The translations under genes and the position numbers were made by a program. The notes below the pieces were generated by a model, which searched no databases, had not been told where the DNA came from, and saw only the letters and a program-made list of their open reading frames with translations. Shown piece after piece: positions 50,615 to 63,748 of a stretch of DNA of 64,000 nucleotides (position 1 is its first letter; each line of letters opens with the position of its first letter). The stretch is taken from positions 11,026,306-11,090,305 of the forward strand of contig CM030862.1 of the NCBI GenBank assembly GCA_018105865.1. Reading direction: 5' to 3'. This stretch comes from Metaphire vulgaris. Taxonomy: Eukaryota; Annelida; Clitellata; Crassiclitellata; Megascolecidae.

Positions 50615-51640
50615 TTATCTGTACCTCAGACATAAATTTTCAACCATCAGCGGATGGCCGGTCTGCTACAAAGCAAAATTTTAACCACCACCACCCCCCC
50701 CACCCCCAGTGGGGGCAACCTATTCCTAGACTGATAAGCCTCCGACCCTCTGGTGAGTCAAATTTATTAATAGGAAAAAATCCTAAAAAGCAAAAGCAAT
50801 AAAATAATGCAAAATAAACAACAAGAGAGAACTGATTTATGAGTTTCCTTCTGACATCGGTCGTCGTATAATACAACTGCTGTCAAGTCGATATTTTACC
50901 CAAGTGCAAAAATTCCGATCACCTACACAGGAATGCCTGCGTGAAACGGCTTCAAACAGCTGCTGCAGAAGATAAATCATATAACGAGATGGAAGCAATA
51001 CATAATAACAGCAGATAGAGGACCGGCAAAAAAGATTGCCCCAAAGCCCAAGAGTGACCTAAACAACGTCAGAGATAAGAACACAAGAATAAAGCAACAG
51101 TACAGACCCGCCCCCGCCCCCATCTACGCCCCCGCCCGCGAAAAAGAAATAGAAATGGAGGCACACACGTAGAAGAAAAACAATGCAATATTTCAATTTT
51201 TAAGTATGGGACACGCACATTATTGTTCGGTGGCACCAATAAACTATTGCTAGGAGCGAAAATTACGCGGGTGTCACAGAAACATCGGTATACTGCGTCC
51301 AGAACAGTGACTGCCGTTGCTATGACAACGTGTTCTGCTGGCAGTTCGTATCGTGCTATCTGCATGTCATGAAGAAGGAAAACTGCAAAACCAGAGTTAT
51401 GTCATGGTAAAAAAAGAAAGCAAACGTGTCTGCGTGAAAGAAATTAATATGGTAAGTCAGAGTTGAAAGACTTCCCGATTGTAAAACTAAATTGCACTTC
51501 TGACATCACAACCAATTGGGGGAAATGCTAGATTATGCGTTTTTAGCACACACAGTACAGTTCAATATGTCAAAATATGTCAAAATAGTTACAGTTTCAA
51601 CCGATTGAATCAATTCTCATAACTGCCTTCTGCTTCCTTA
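50615..51640. other. Spacer, no feature recognised
   Basis: No convincing coding frame, element ends or tandem repeat. Confidence 0.35.
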
Positions 51641-51647
51641 GGAACTA

Positions 51648-51909
51648 CAGTGCCGGATTAAGCACCGTGGAGGCCCATAGGCAGTCAAACTGTTGGGGCT
51701 CCAGAGGCCATGCCCCTAATGACTACTAGAACGCCATTGAAGTGTAAACATTATTGTATGACGTCAGCGTCGTCACGTGCCTTTCGCATAGCGCCATTCT
51801 TAAGAATAAGTGAGTAAAAAATTTCGTTCGTCACTGTCTGGTGGGGCCCCTAAAAGTCGCGGGGCCCATAGGCAGTTGCCTACTCTGCCTAATGTGTAAT
51901 CCGGCACTG
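51648..51909. mobile_element. hAT-type MITE (CAGTGCCGGATTAAG)
   Basis: Ends CAGTGCCGGATTAAGCACC and TAATCCGGCACTG. Perfect duplication AGGAACTA. Confidence 0.75.
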
Positions 51910-51917
51910 AGGAACTA

Positions 51918-53270
51918 TAGGATTATTACGGGTCACTGAAAGTCAAAAGAAACTCATGCCTGCAACAGAAAGGGGCTTGCGGTTGACTTCTTCTTCTCTT
52001 CTCTCTCTCTCTCTACTCTTTTCCTCCTCCTCCTTCCCCCATTTTCTACTTTATAATCACCATTTCTAATAGTGCACTTGGCATAATTTGAAGCTCGACG
52101 ACTTTTCAATAGCCTAATAATTAATTAATCAACGAGAGACAGATTTCTTTTATATCTGCCAATTTCTTTTCAACAGGGCGAAAATTTCAGATCTTGGAGG
52201 ACCATAATGAAAGACTTTTTTAAAAAAAATAACAAGCAAACTCGTTAATCTTCAGTCTAATCTTCAGAAAGAAAAGAGACTTCAACGACGAAACCCACGA
52301 ACCGGAATGCAAGAAGCGCATAGACTCTGTCATTAAGAACTAAAACAACACAGGGCGACGGCGGCAGCGGCAACAGTCCCGACATAAACCGTCTTCTCGC
52401 GAGAACCGACTTGAACGCGAGCAATCCGCGAAATTCGCAAATCCGCGCCAGGCGAAAAAACCGGGCTGGGCAACCGCTCGTACATCAATAATGCAGAACG
52501 AGAGCGCACAAAAGTATTAGCGACAGCCATAAGGCGCTATATAAAGCATCGTTTTAATTCGGTGCCTACGTTTCGCCAGTACATTCATCTACCGAAGCTA
52601 TAACGGGCTTCGCTAACCGCGCGTCGTCAGCCACACTGCTATACCGTGTTCTATGGACACGTCGCTGGCGGCAAAGGCGCTTTAGCGGTAATAACGGTAT
52701 ACATGGTATGCTTACTACTACTACCGCTACGACACGTACCTTCAACGAATCTCGAAAACGACAACTGTTGTCCGGCGAGCAGAAGAGGATATGCGGCATC
52801 TATAGAGAAAGATAATGAAGAGATAAAACAGGAAGAAAGAGGACATTTCTGCTAACGAAGAGACAGAAAAGACAACCGCTATACATGCCGTCAGACGAAG
52901 ATCCGGATAGATCAAATTCACTCGGGTTCTGTCTCTTTCTACGTACTAAATAAATAGGCAAACAGAAGCACCGATGCGAAACTTTAGATCATTTGCTGTG
53001 CTTCTATAGCAAAAAGCCTTTCCTTATACACACACCACAAATATATGCCACCAGTCACAGAATCTACTGGAATGCCAGAGAATTTGTAAGAAAAATAATA
53101 GATGTGCTTTGATAAAATACAAACAACGCTTGTACATATAAATACATAAATATATCTACACACACAATGTGAGAGACATATGAGTCATGTAATTTTCAAC
53201 AAGCAACAAGGCTCAAGTTGTTGAGAAATTTTGGTGCATGTTTCCCCAATATGGGACAGACAAAATCCTC
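51918..53270. other. Spacer with a CpG-rich patch (about 52300-52900)
   Basis: CpG density between about 52300 and 52900 is higher than in the surrounding DNA, as in a promoter or first exon. A minus-strand frame there (52333-52530) ends with a hydrophobic VGTVAAAAVALCC stretch, but no splice partner was found. Confidence 0.35.
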
Positions 53271-53274
53271 TGGA

Positions 53275-53276
<2 letters not shown>

Positions 53277-53331
<55 letters not shown>
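53277..53331 (+). repeat. (TA)n
   Basis: About 27 TA units. Confidence 0.9.
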
Positions 53332-53332
<1 letters not shown>

Positions 53333-53646
53333 ACAGTAATACAAAATCCACAGCAATACAAGAAGTGCACAATAAATGGTGATCATGAATCTAGTAAGCA
53401 TCTTGCGTCACGTGACAGGCGTCGACGCAAGCATTTAACACAGGAATTTTAGAAGAGTTTTAGCCTTTAAATACAGGAAGCAACTGTGCTATATAATCTG
53501 TAGATATAGCGAGTAGCCAATGCACGGCAAACGACCAAATCCGTTGTGAAACGTGCTACAAATGAATTTTAAAATACATCATCAATCCTGCAAGCCATTG
53601 AGCTTCAACGCATTTTCAATACCAAATCAATCTCATTGATTGCAAC

Positions 53647-53840
53647 CAGTGGCGGCTCCACCGGGGGGGGGGGGCAGAGGGCCCGTGCCCCCTATTGAGT
53701 GTCTGGCTTCCCAGTGGCCCCCTGTTGGGGCCCTATACTTAATGCTGCATACATTAAACAACAAATGGTTGGCCCCCATGATTAGAAGTTGCTACCACAA
53801 CGCCCCCCTCCCCACTTGCCAAATCCTAGAGCCGCCACTG
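53647..53840 (+). mobile_element. hAT-type MITE, CAGTGGCGGCTC family
   Basis: Perfect 8-bp duplication ATTGCAAC on both sides and intact inverted ends. Confidence 0.8.
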
Positions 53841-53849
53841 ATTGCAACA

Positions 53850-54933
53850 TGGCTAGCTAAAGATAAATCCGATCCATAAAAAATGCCACTGGAGGACTAG
53901 TCAGGATCAAAATATCATATCCTGCACTGCGTTAAGGAAAGTGGCAGTGATTGTAGGTCTAGTGCAGAACACACAATAACATTTAGAAAATACAACATCA
54001 TGACAGGAAACTATTGTAGGCCTGCACGGTCCACGGTGAAATAACTGTCATTAAAGCCTAAAGCAAAAGGACAAAACAGATGACTACTTGCAGGCATAAT
54101 CAATGCCTCAATTTGCTTATTGGAAGTACCACAGCGTCACTAACATCTCCGTGAAATAAAACAACAAGCACAAATTGAAGCCATCTGTTTTGACGGCCGT
54201 CAATTTCACAAACTGCAACAAAGCATCAAATGGGATGTTAAAATAACACGTTGAAGGAAAACGGAAATCATTATTCCTGACGCATGTCAACTCCCACGGT
54301 AAACCAGTCAACGCATTGTCCGTTGAATGACAGCACAAACTGCGTATGCGTCATCAATCGTACTACATTTAATATCGAAAAACCATATTTGCCAACTATC
54401 ACACGAAGTCCGATCGGCGCCTGATCTCACGCACTATGCATATGCAGTAATTGGCCGGAAAAGCGATGACATATGAACACAATTTTCCACAACAACAGGT
54501 TCTGTGACACTTTTTGGAACGGGATTTATGTAGCTCCTGCATTTGTACAATCACAGATTCATTTGCCGATGAACCGCGCGCGATGTCCAAATCGGCAGAA
54601 ATGAGATTCGGTTCGTGCTGTAAATTGCGCCAGGAAGCAGCCAGTGCTAAGTGCATAGAGAAATAACGCTGAAAAATGACGAAGCCCAGCTGCTGGAAAC
54701 CGTCACGCTAACTGCCGAAATCTGCAAGTCTCACCGACTACGACTGAAATCGGCGATCAACAACAATTAACGACGACCACTCGACTGCCTCCTCGAAATG
54801 CGACCAAAGGTGTTCCAAGATTCGAACCTGATCCCCGCCATTGAATAGTCATTACGGACTAATTGCCTGACACTTTCTGCGATGGCAGGAAGGAGAAGTC
54901 AAAGCGCCCACTTTTCTGTCAAATCAGTGCGCC
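53850..54933. other. Spacer, weak minus-strand frame
   Basis: A minus-strand frame at 54399-54656 starts after TTTTTCAG and contains KKCHRTCCCGKLC. It could be an upstream exon of the orphan gene, but phase and distance cannot be tested. Confidence 0.3.
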
Positions 54934-55250
54934 CAGTGGCGTAGCCAGGATTTCCGGCAGGGGGGGGGGTTGGTTTCGATCGTGACGAAACTATCCAAAA
55001 TTTTTCTTATTCTTCCTTTTTAGGAGCTGACAAGCCAAAAAAGGTCGTCACCTTCGTATTCTTTCTCATTTGTTCTATTTTCTATAATACTTAGAAATTT
55101 TTTCAATTGGCAGCCATCCAAGGGGGGTTTGACCCCCAAAATCGCGTCCGAAAATGAAAAAAAATGCGTGGAAAAGCATGTACAAAATTTTTTCGTCGGC
55201 AGCCAAGGGGGGTTTTTAACCCCCAACCCCCCCCCGTGGCTACGCCACTG
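54934..55250. mobile_element. hAT-type MITE (CAGTGGCGTAGCCAGG)
   Basis: Ends CAGTGGCGTAGCCAGG and GTGGCTACGCCACTG. It is longer than the copy at 5092 and contains an internal partial repeat of the GGGGGGTTT segment. Confidence 0.7.
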
Positions 55251-55554
55251 AATGTGCCTACATAGCACACCGTCTGCAGTAAATGTAGGCCTACAGATAT
55301 TCTTCTGATGTGTATATAAGACTTGCGAGGATCCTGAATTGTTTCTCAAGCCAATGCATTAGCCTATTTAGTTGCAAAATGTCGCATCTTTCAGCAATTC
55401 AACTGTCTTTAATAATTAATTTCTGTGAAAATGGACGAGAAATCATAAAACACAGAAGACTCACGATAGCACAGTCTGTTAGTCTTCGGAGTGCAAGGAC
55501 TCGCTTCATAATAGGATCCCTTGCACACCGTACAAGCTACAACATAAAACAAAA

Positions 55555-55982
55555 TAGAGTAAAACTTCGTTATAACTTACTTCACTGGTCCTTACAATTT
55601 AGTATTTTATATCCGAGGTACGTTATATGCTATCCAATACCAGGCCCGCCGAGAGAAATTCCGGGCCCCTGTGCAAAATAAAATTGCTTGACGACCTTTT
55701 TTTGCTTGCCAACCTTTTCAGCCCCCATTTTGATCACCGGGCCCCCTCTACTTTAGTGTTATTATTCAAATTATTGTTAATTAACTATAGATATTCATCA
55801 TTGGCCTGGGTCCCCCAGACCGCCTGGCCCCTGTGCAGTTGCCCCTCTGCCCTCCCCCTCTTATCGGCGGCCCTGTCCAATACCATCCAATATGGTAGCG
55901 CATCACACGGGACCGTACATTGCGATACGTCATAACTGAGAATGCGTTATAACCGAGTCCGTTAAAACGAAGTTCTACTGTA
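55555..55982. mobile_element. pogo/Tigger-like MITE with TA target, interrupted
   Basis: Ends GAGTAAAACTTCGTTATAAC and TTAAAACGAAGTTCTACTG between TA dinucleotides. It is interrupted by the element at 55641-55875. A shorter, uninterrupted relative is at 46452-46608. Confidence 0.65.
55641..55875. mobile_element. hAT-type MITE (CAGGCCCGCCGAGAG), nested
   Basis: Ends CAGGCCCGCCGAGAG and TTATCGGCGGCCCTG. Perfect duplication TCCAATAC inside the pogo/Tigger-like MITE. Confidence 0.75.
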
Positions 55983-56474
55983 CACAATTTTAAGATAATA
56001 ACGCACAAAGCAATATCGTAAAACATTTCTAGTGACAGATTTACAACAGTGTTTCACTTAAGTCGACAACGAGACATGATACAACTGCAATTCTACAATT
56101 CAGGCAAAACATTTCATCACATTAGGCCTAGGCCCTTCTATGGGACCATTACTTTAGTCTCCATGCCAACAGTTATGAGAAAATCGCACATCTAAACCAG
56201 TTGGTTGCCATGACAATAGGCTGGGTGTCAGTTGAAGGCCGATCGAAGGTCACATCATCAGTGGAGCAGCCAAGGTTCTGGAATGCGGGGGCAGATCAAC
56301 ATTTTTCGGGAAGTAAAAAAATGTCGTTAAGGAGTAATTCTCTTTGATCATGTTACCCACCCCTCGGCACCCCTCCCCCAAATGTCTCAATGGCTCTGCA
56401 CAAATCCCACGACCGGTATAGTATACAAAAATGACTACCATACATTAATGACTATTATATATAATTATATACAT

Positions 56475-56492
56475 AATAATGACAAAGGAGTC

Positions 56493-56577
<85 letters not shown>

Positions 56578-56615
56578 AATAATAGCTCTCTCTATTTAAT
56601 AATAACTCCTCAGTC

Positions 56616-56676
<61 letters not shown>

Positions 56677-56770
56677 TATATCTATATATACACATATATA
56701 ATGACTGGGAGTTATTATTAAATAGAGAGAGCTATTATTATTCTATATAATAATGACGGGGAGTTATCAT
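56475..56770. repeat. Large AT-rich palindrome around two (TA)n runs
   Basis: The left arm has AATAGCTCTCTCTATTTAAT and AATAACTCCTCAGTCATTAT (56578-56620). The right arm has ATAATGACTGGGAGTTATTA and TTAAATAGAGAGAGCTATTA (about 56698-56742). Outer ends (GACAAAGGAGTCAT and TAATGACGGGGAGTTATC) are also related. Confidence 0.8.
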
Positions 56771-56980
56771 TACATTTGAGTAAATATAATATGCTACAGC
56801 CGGTCCAAGCCAGAATAGGGGAGCCATGGGCCCCGTTCCCCTACCCGTGGCCACGTCAATGCACATTGCGGTTGTGGAACAGCAGAAGCGGAAGAATTAG
56901 AATTTATAATATAAAATATTTACGATCGTCTGGACAATGTGCCAAAGCCGCTAAACAGGACGATTAATAGCGACAGCGAC

Positions 56981-56984
56981 TATG

Positions 56985-57016
<32 letters not shown>

Positions 57017-57102
57017 GACGACGACGACGACGATAATGATAATGATGACGACCATGATGATGGTGATGACGACCATGATGATGATGGTGATGACGACCAT
57101 GA

Positions 57103-57136
<34 letters not shown>

Positions 57137-57145
57137 GATGATGAT
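56981..57145 (+). repeat. (GAT/GAC/GGT)n tract
   Basis: Mixed triplets ATG, GTG and ACG that stay open in all frames. Confidence 0.85.
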
Positions 57146-57554
57146 TGGTTTTGCTTTTGAGCAACTAGGCAACGATTTTGATGACAAGAAGAAAGAAAAG
57201 GAAGAAAAACGACGCTGGTGGCAGAAAACGTTCGGTGTCCATCTGTTACCCTCGGACCCTAATTAGACGAAGATATTCAGAGCCGAAGGACCTCTGTTTG
57301 TTTCGTCTGGTCAGGTGACCACCGTGACCACGCCTTGACGGCCGCCGCCAACCTAAGTCGCCGGCAATTCCAAATTAATCACCGGGAATTTGGGAAGATA
57401 AAAAAAACGCGGCGGAAAATAAATGCAATCAAAGGCTTAAATTAATGCTTATGTCGCACTGCTTTATAGGTCAACGTTTCAAAGTCGTAAGACACATCTC
57501 GTCGGCCAGAAATGAAGAAAACCTTTCACGACACAAGCAATGTATAGGCCTACA

Positions 57555-57746
57555 CAGGGTTTAATCTAGGCCGTTTCCGAGGGAAAAATTACCTCCCCCC
57601 CGGAAATTTCAAATCCCCCCGGAAATTTTGCCAGACTACATCAACTATCGGCAGCCGCTAGCAGAATTCTCCCGGGCTTTGTCAGTTTTCCCCCGGCTTT
57701 GTCAGTTCCCCCCCCCACGGAGTCCAGGAGTCTAGATTAAACACTG
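57555..57746. mobile_element. hAT-type MITE (CAGTGTTTAATCTAG)
   Basis: Ends CAGGGTTTAATCTAGGCC and TCTAGATTAAACACTG. Perfect duplication GGCCTACA. Confidence 0.75.
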
Positions 57747-57835
57747 GGCCTACACTGGGATGGCGCAGACATGGGCGTTAGCTGGGTAGGCCCGAGTTGG
57801 ATTGGAAGTCATGGTTTAAGAAATTATAATGTATT

Positions 57836-58013
57836 CAGTGACGGATCCACATGGGGGGGGGCTGGGTGGGTCCGTCCCCTATTGAATGCCTCCCCGGTTG
57901 GGACCCTATATTTACTACCACATACCTATCAACAAATGGTTGGTCCCCATGCTTAGAAGTTGCCACCCCAACGCACCCCGCCACCCACTTGCCAAATCCT
58001 GGAGCCGCCACTG
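57836..58013 (+). mobile_element. hAT-type MITE, CAGTGGCGGCTC family
   Basis: The left end is slightly decayed (CAGTGACGGATCCACATGG) and the right end is GGAGCCGCCACTG. Perfect duplication AATGTATT. Confidence 0.75.
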
Positions 58014-58051
58014 AATGTATTACGGTGGGTTGGGTCAAATAACTCTATTGC

Positions 58052-58516
58052 CAGGGGCGTCTTATACTTGCGTGGGGCCCCGGGCACCTGGCGGCCTTAG
58101 GGGCCCTAGATGTGAAGATAAAATGTTGACAAGCAAACAAAGTCATCTCCAAAACGTTTCTGAATGTTTGAATGTTGACAAGCAAAAAAAAAGGTCATCT
58201 CCAAAACGTTTTTGAACGTTGACAAGCAAAAACAAAGTTTGCGCGGGGCCCCCAACAGTGGCGGCTCTAGGATTTGGCAAGTGGGGGGGCCGTTGGGGGG
58301 GCAACTTCTAATCATGGGGGGCCAACCATTTGTTGTTTAATGTGTGTAGCATTAAGTATAGGGTCCCAACTGGGGGGGCCACTGGGGGGCCAGGCTCTCA
58401 ATAGGGGGCACGGGCCCCCCCTGGCCCCCCGGTGGAGCCGCCACTGGCCCCCAAGAGGCCAAGACGCGCGGTGCCCCGGGCACTGTGCCCGATTTTTAAC
58501 ACGTAAAGACGGGCCT
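58052..58516 (+). mobile_element. hAT-type MITE (CAGGGGCGTCTTATA), interrupted
   Basis: Ends CAGGGGCGTCTTATACTTGC and CGTAAAGACGGGCCTG. The flanks TCTATTGC and CCTATTGC are a 7 of 8 duplication. A 58256-58446 MITE sits inside. It carries three internal copies of a motif like GACAAGCAAAAAAAAAGG. Confidence 0.65.
58256..58446 (-). mobile_element. hAT-type MITE nested in another hAT-type MITE
   Basis: Reverse orientation, perfect duplication GCCCCCAA. It interrupts the element at 58052-58516. Confidence 0.8.
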
Positions 58517-59092
58517 GCCTATTGCTTTCGTGGGTTGGATTGGATTCTTAAAACGGACCCGTCCACGTCTGGGATGGGGTCACGCCGAAAAGGCCAGCCG
58601 CAGCAGCAGCATAATGCATGACCTTGCAATTTCGATGAATTGCAAAAATTGCACGGTACATCGGGTGGCGTGACATTCGCCAACGTGTCGGGCAAATTAA
58701 ATGGTCGCTGCCTACATGTATACCGTGGATACGTATACGGCGTAATGGATGCGTGACATGTGTCCGTCGGTAAATGAAGTCATCTAAGACGTCACGGAAT
58801 ATTAGTGCTCCGACATTCTATACACAAAAACGATACCGTATACGCGAAAAGTAGTCGCAGAACCTGTACGGCAATTTCCACACGGTACAACTGATATAGC
58901 ATTTCAAAAAAGACAAAACAATGATGATAGTGATAGTGTAGAACAAATTTTACTAAATAAATATAAAATTGTGTTCCCGTAAAATTAAGCACGGCGTAGA
59001 TTATGAACCGACGTTATAGATAATATTACATTATCATGTAATTATTATATAGTTATATAGCAGAGGTGGCAAAACCCATTAGAATTTGCGAG

Positions 59093-59285
59093 CAGTGGCG
59101 GCTCTAGGATTTGGCAAGTGGGGGGGCGTTGGGGTGGCAACTTCTAATCATGGGGGGGGCAACCATTTGTTGTTTAATGTATGTAGCATTAAGTATAGGG
59201 TCCCAACTGGAGGGGGCCACTGGGGGGGGGTCAGGCACTCAATAGGGGGCACGCCCCCCCTGCCACCCCGGTGGAGCCGCCACTG
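59093..59285 (-). mobile_element. hAT-type MITE, CAGTGGCGGCTC family, odd flanks
   Basis: The ends are intact but there is no 8-bp duplication. Instead a near-identical stretch of about 34 bp (starting AGCAGAGGTGGCAAAACCCA) precedes and follows it. Confidence 0.75.
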
Positions 59286-59289
59286 AGCA

Positions 59290-59577
59290 GAGGTGGCAAA
59301 ACCCATATAAGTTGCGAGCCGCAAATGAAAATTTTAAAAAGCTTGGGAGTTGCATTGTCACAATTAGACACGAAAACGAGGTAGTGTTGTGATTCAATTA
59401 TTTGCAAAATTTCATTAAACCTCTGTTGCTATTTTTATTTGGCCTATGATAGAATAGGGAAAACAGGCAAAATTGTTACTTTTATTCGGCAAGTGTGTGT
59501 ATTTGTTGATCTGTTAATCTGCTTTAAAATATTTTAAAAGAATTTTTGCGAGAAGAACAAGAACAACAACAAGATGT

Positions 59578-59622
<45 letters not shown>

Positions 59623-60250
59623 CGACGACGAAAGGTGCGGTTAAAAAATGTAAGGCCTTTAACAAAATTTGTGGATTGGATCACAACACTGAACTTACTC
59701 CCAAACCTTCAAACTGGGAAATGCAAACCATCACGTCCTCTGCAATAAAATGCGCCAGGAAGACTATATCACAAGCAGAAAACGAATAGGGTCCATAGGT
59801 ACCAAGGCAGCACCACCACGCGACGACAACAAAATACAAACGGTCGATTTTACAGTCGAAGGCTTTGGCCATGCCCACGTCTCCAGCGTCGTGCAAAACT
59901 GAACCTTGAATATGGGCCTATGTAGGCTGAGCATGCGTAATCGGGAAAGTGTATTTCGCTGAAGTCATCACCCGTAACATCTCGGCGGTGATTTAGCGGC
60001 CACTAAGCTGATCAACGTCAAACGCTTACTGCAGCACACCAATCTGCAATTTGCCTGAGAGGAGGGAAAGAGGGATAGGCCTATATATAGGCCAAGGAAC
60101 TCCATTCACGGAACGGCGTCGGCGATAATGAAATTTCTGGCACGGTAACGGATTTTTCCCGATTATATCCGGATTATGCCTGATCCAATACAAAACTGAA
60201 ACTTACCTGGAAGATGGAAAGTGAATAATTGCTTCTATTATTAGGCAATA
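59290..60250. other. Spacer with a signal-peptide-like minus-strand frame
   Basis: At 59896-59681 the minus strand encodes MAKAFDCKIDRLYFVVVAWW, then CCLGTYGPYSF, resembling a secretory signal. The sequence before it is moderately CpG-rich. It is a candidate but unproven first exon of the orphan gene. Confidence 0.25.
59575..59630 (+). repeat. (GAT)n
   Basis: About 15 GAT units followed by GAC units. Confidence 0.9.
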
Positions 60251-60270
60251 AATGAACAGAAAGGACCTAC

Positions 60271-60480
<210 letters not shown>

Positions 60481-60813
60481 TGGTTGTTAACGTATGTTAA
60501 GTCATAGATAGTCATGGGTCCATTTTTAGGACCCAACCCATCAAATCTCAAACCCAACCCAACTCATGCAGGCAATTGGGTTACTTGACCCAACCACCGC
60601 AATACATTGCAATTTCTTAAACCATGGCTTACTTCCCGACCCAGCCCAACCAAACCCACCATAAATATGGAAAAGTCTGCCCCAACCCAACCCGTGGGTT
60701 AACCCAACCCATGGCCATCATCTCTGCAATAAGTCAGTCACAGAAAAGTGAAGAATCGTTAGTGTGGAGCAAGTGAGAAGTAAGCCTTGTTACAGGGCTA
60801 TATAAATTGTCAG

Positions 60814-60816
<3 letters not shown>

Positions 60817-60857
<41 letters not shown>

Positions 60858-60962
60858 CAACTTGTCAAAGTTCTCTACGCAATGGCTAGGGTCAGATTCG
60901 AACCCGCTACCATCCGTTTGAGTTCCCAAAATCCTACCGCTACTCCACCGTGCTCCTAAACT
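60817..60962 (-). mobile_element. tRNA-derived SINE with (TTA)n tail
   Basis: Read on the minus strand, it has an A-box-like GGTGGAGTAGCGGTAGG and a B-box GGTTCGAATCT at tRNA spacing, then a short body and (TTA)n. It meets an L2-like tail (60760-60816, plus strand) tail to tail through the shared microsatellite. Confidence 0.6.
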
Positions 60963-60973
60963 TGGAGTAACGG

Positions 60974-61146
60974 CAGTGGCGGCTCCAAATGGGGACCATG
61001 GCCCTCTAATTGAATGCCTGTCCCCAATGCCCCCTGTCGGGACCCATACCTACTACTACATACCTGGCAGCAAATAGTTGGCCCCATGCTTAAAAGTTGT
61101 CACCCCAACGTCCCCCCCAACTTGCCACATCCTGGAGCCGCCACTG
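60974..61146 (+). mobile_element. hAT-type MITE, CAGTGGCGGCTC family
   Basis: Perfect duplication AGTAACGG on both sides. Confidence 0.8.
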
Positions 61147-61193
61147 AGTAACGGAATGAAAATTTGACATGCTGACGTCTCGTCCCTCTGAAC

Positions 61194-61346
61194 CAGGAGC
61201 GTAGCGACGGGGGATATCGGTATATATACCCCCAAAATCAGACTACCTTAAAAATGTCATGTGTTTTTTAAGATTTCAAAGTTTTTAAAGATGCATACCC
61301 CACTCAAATCACATTACATCCCCTTCAATTTCCTGGCTACGCCCCT
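61194..61346 (-). mobile_element. hAT-type MITE (CAGGAGCGTAGCGACGG)
   Basis: Ends CAGGAGCGTAGCGACGGG and CCTGGCTACGCCCCTG. Flanks CTCTGAAC and CGCTGAAC match at 7 of 8. Confidence 0.65.
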
Positions 61347-61354
61347 GCGCTGAA

Positions 61355-61966
61355 CGTAATACATTCCATTTCATATCTGACGAGATCCTGTGCAAAGACG
61401 TAAGTTTGGTGTAAAATCAATGGGGGGCTGCCATTATACATCAAACGACCTGCTTGAATAAAAGAGTCGGATAAACGTAATCGAAAGTCACTAACATCCA
61501 GAAGTCACGCAACCGCCAAAGAGAGGGGGCGGTGTAACGGGTGTCACGGATCGAAAGTAGCCAAAACACTGACCACTGAGGCCACAACTCAATCTTCCGC
61601 GAGAGGGCCTCTGACTTTGCGCCATATTGCTGCTTCAGCTTCTATATATATATATACACTATAATGCGCCATGCAATTCATCCGCAAAATATCTTGCACA
61701 GCCATGTCAGCATTGCATGTGGACTTTCTTTTTTGTCTCCTAAAAATAAAATGTAGGAATGATTGGCTAGTTTGTCTGACCAGTAGACACCATGAGAAGA
61801 GTCTGTCATTGGCGGGGAAATTTTGGTTTTGGTTTTCTGACCTGGACCGAACCGACCCTCCTCAGCTACAGTCTGCACTGCCGATGAGCACTGCGGTTTG
61901 TGGTCTGAGGCGTCCCCGATGAACACCTATGTGTTTGAAACGGACGATAAAATTAAATTAAATTAA

Positions 61967-62034
<68 letters not shown>

Positions 62035-62480
62035 TATCAACTTTCTTGACCATCTTCCTGCAGGCCTATTGGTCATTCTTCCACATGATATTTTCCAGCT
62101 TTAAATTGAGACCAAGAGAAGGAGGGCATTTTATAGATTCGAAGCCACGATTAGAATGGAACAAAAACGCATCGACTGTCTTACTTGCTTGACAGAAAAC
62201 AGCTGACAATTACCTGTACAGATAAGCTGTTGAAAAAACTATGTCTAATAGAATGCTGTAAAATAAAAGTAAGTAAGCACAACTAATGCCTACCATGCTA
62301 TAGCAATTTCAGCAATTGCTCTCACAGCGGCCACGATCGCTTTCCAGTACAATCGACCAGCGAAATAATAATTTAGAAAATAACCGCCCAGGTCAACGTT
62401 GAAAGAGTTTGAGTAGAACTTCTTGTGTGGCGATTCTGATGAATAATTTCATCCAATACAAAACATTCTTAGACGACCAT
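61355..62480. other. Spacer, no gene assigned
   Basis: Short random frames and one simple repeat; nothing else recognised. Confidence 0.35.
61950..62031 (+). repeat. (AAATT)n-(AAT)n
   Basis: AAATTAAATT units followed by about 20 AAT units; the pattern suggests a retroelement tail but no element was recognised. Confidence 0.8.
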
Positions 62481-62485
62481 AACTC

Positions 62486-63043
<558 letters not shown>

Positions 63044-63317
63044 CTCTGTTAATTTCGTCTCGATCCAAAACGCTTCAGAACTGACGCCAAAGGAAAAAAC
63101 CTAGCGTCACGGTCTCTGCACAGGAAATCCCATAACAATCATGAACAGGCGTCCTGCTGGAGTCCTCGTGCCAGAACCTGCGCTGGCCGCTCTCACATCT
63201 CCACTGACTTCCAACGTCTACTGCTGTGGAGTGTGGACCCACTTGAATCTACAAGAAGAGGACAGGGTGGTGGGCCCGGTGAGACCGAGGGAAAATACTT
63301 GTTTAGTGTTAGGGTGG

Positions 63318-63662
<345 letters not shown>

Positions 63663-63748
63663 GTAACTTAGTACTAGTCATAGGCGGATTTAGAGTTTAA
63701 GATTTGTGTAGGCTAAGATGGGGGGTCTGAGGGGCGACAAAATCTTTG

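Noticed and set aside
50010..50684. Two overlapping ~200-codon frames as genes
   Set aside because: Product of an 18-bp minisatellite on both strands; no start or exon context.
57140..57264. Plus-strand frame ending WWQKTFGVHLLPSDPN
   Set aside because: It begins inside a microsatellite and has no upstream exon.
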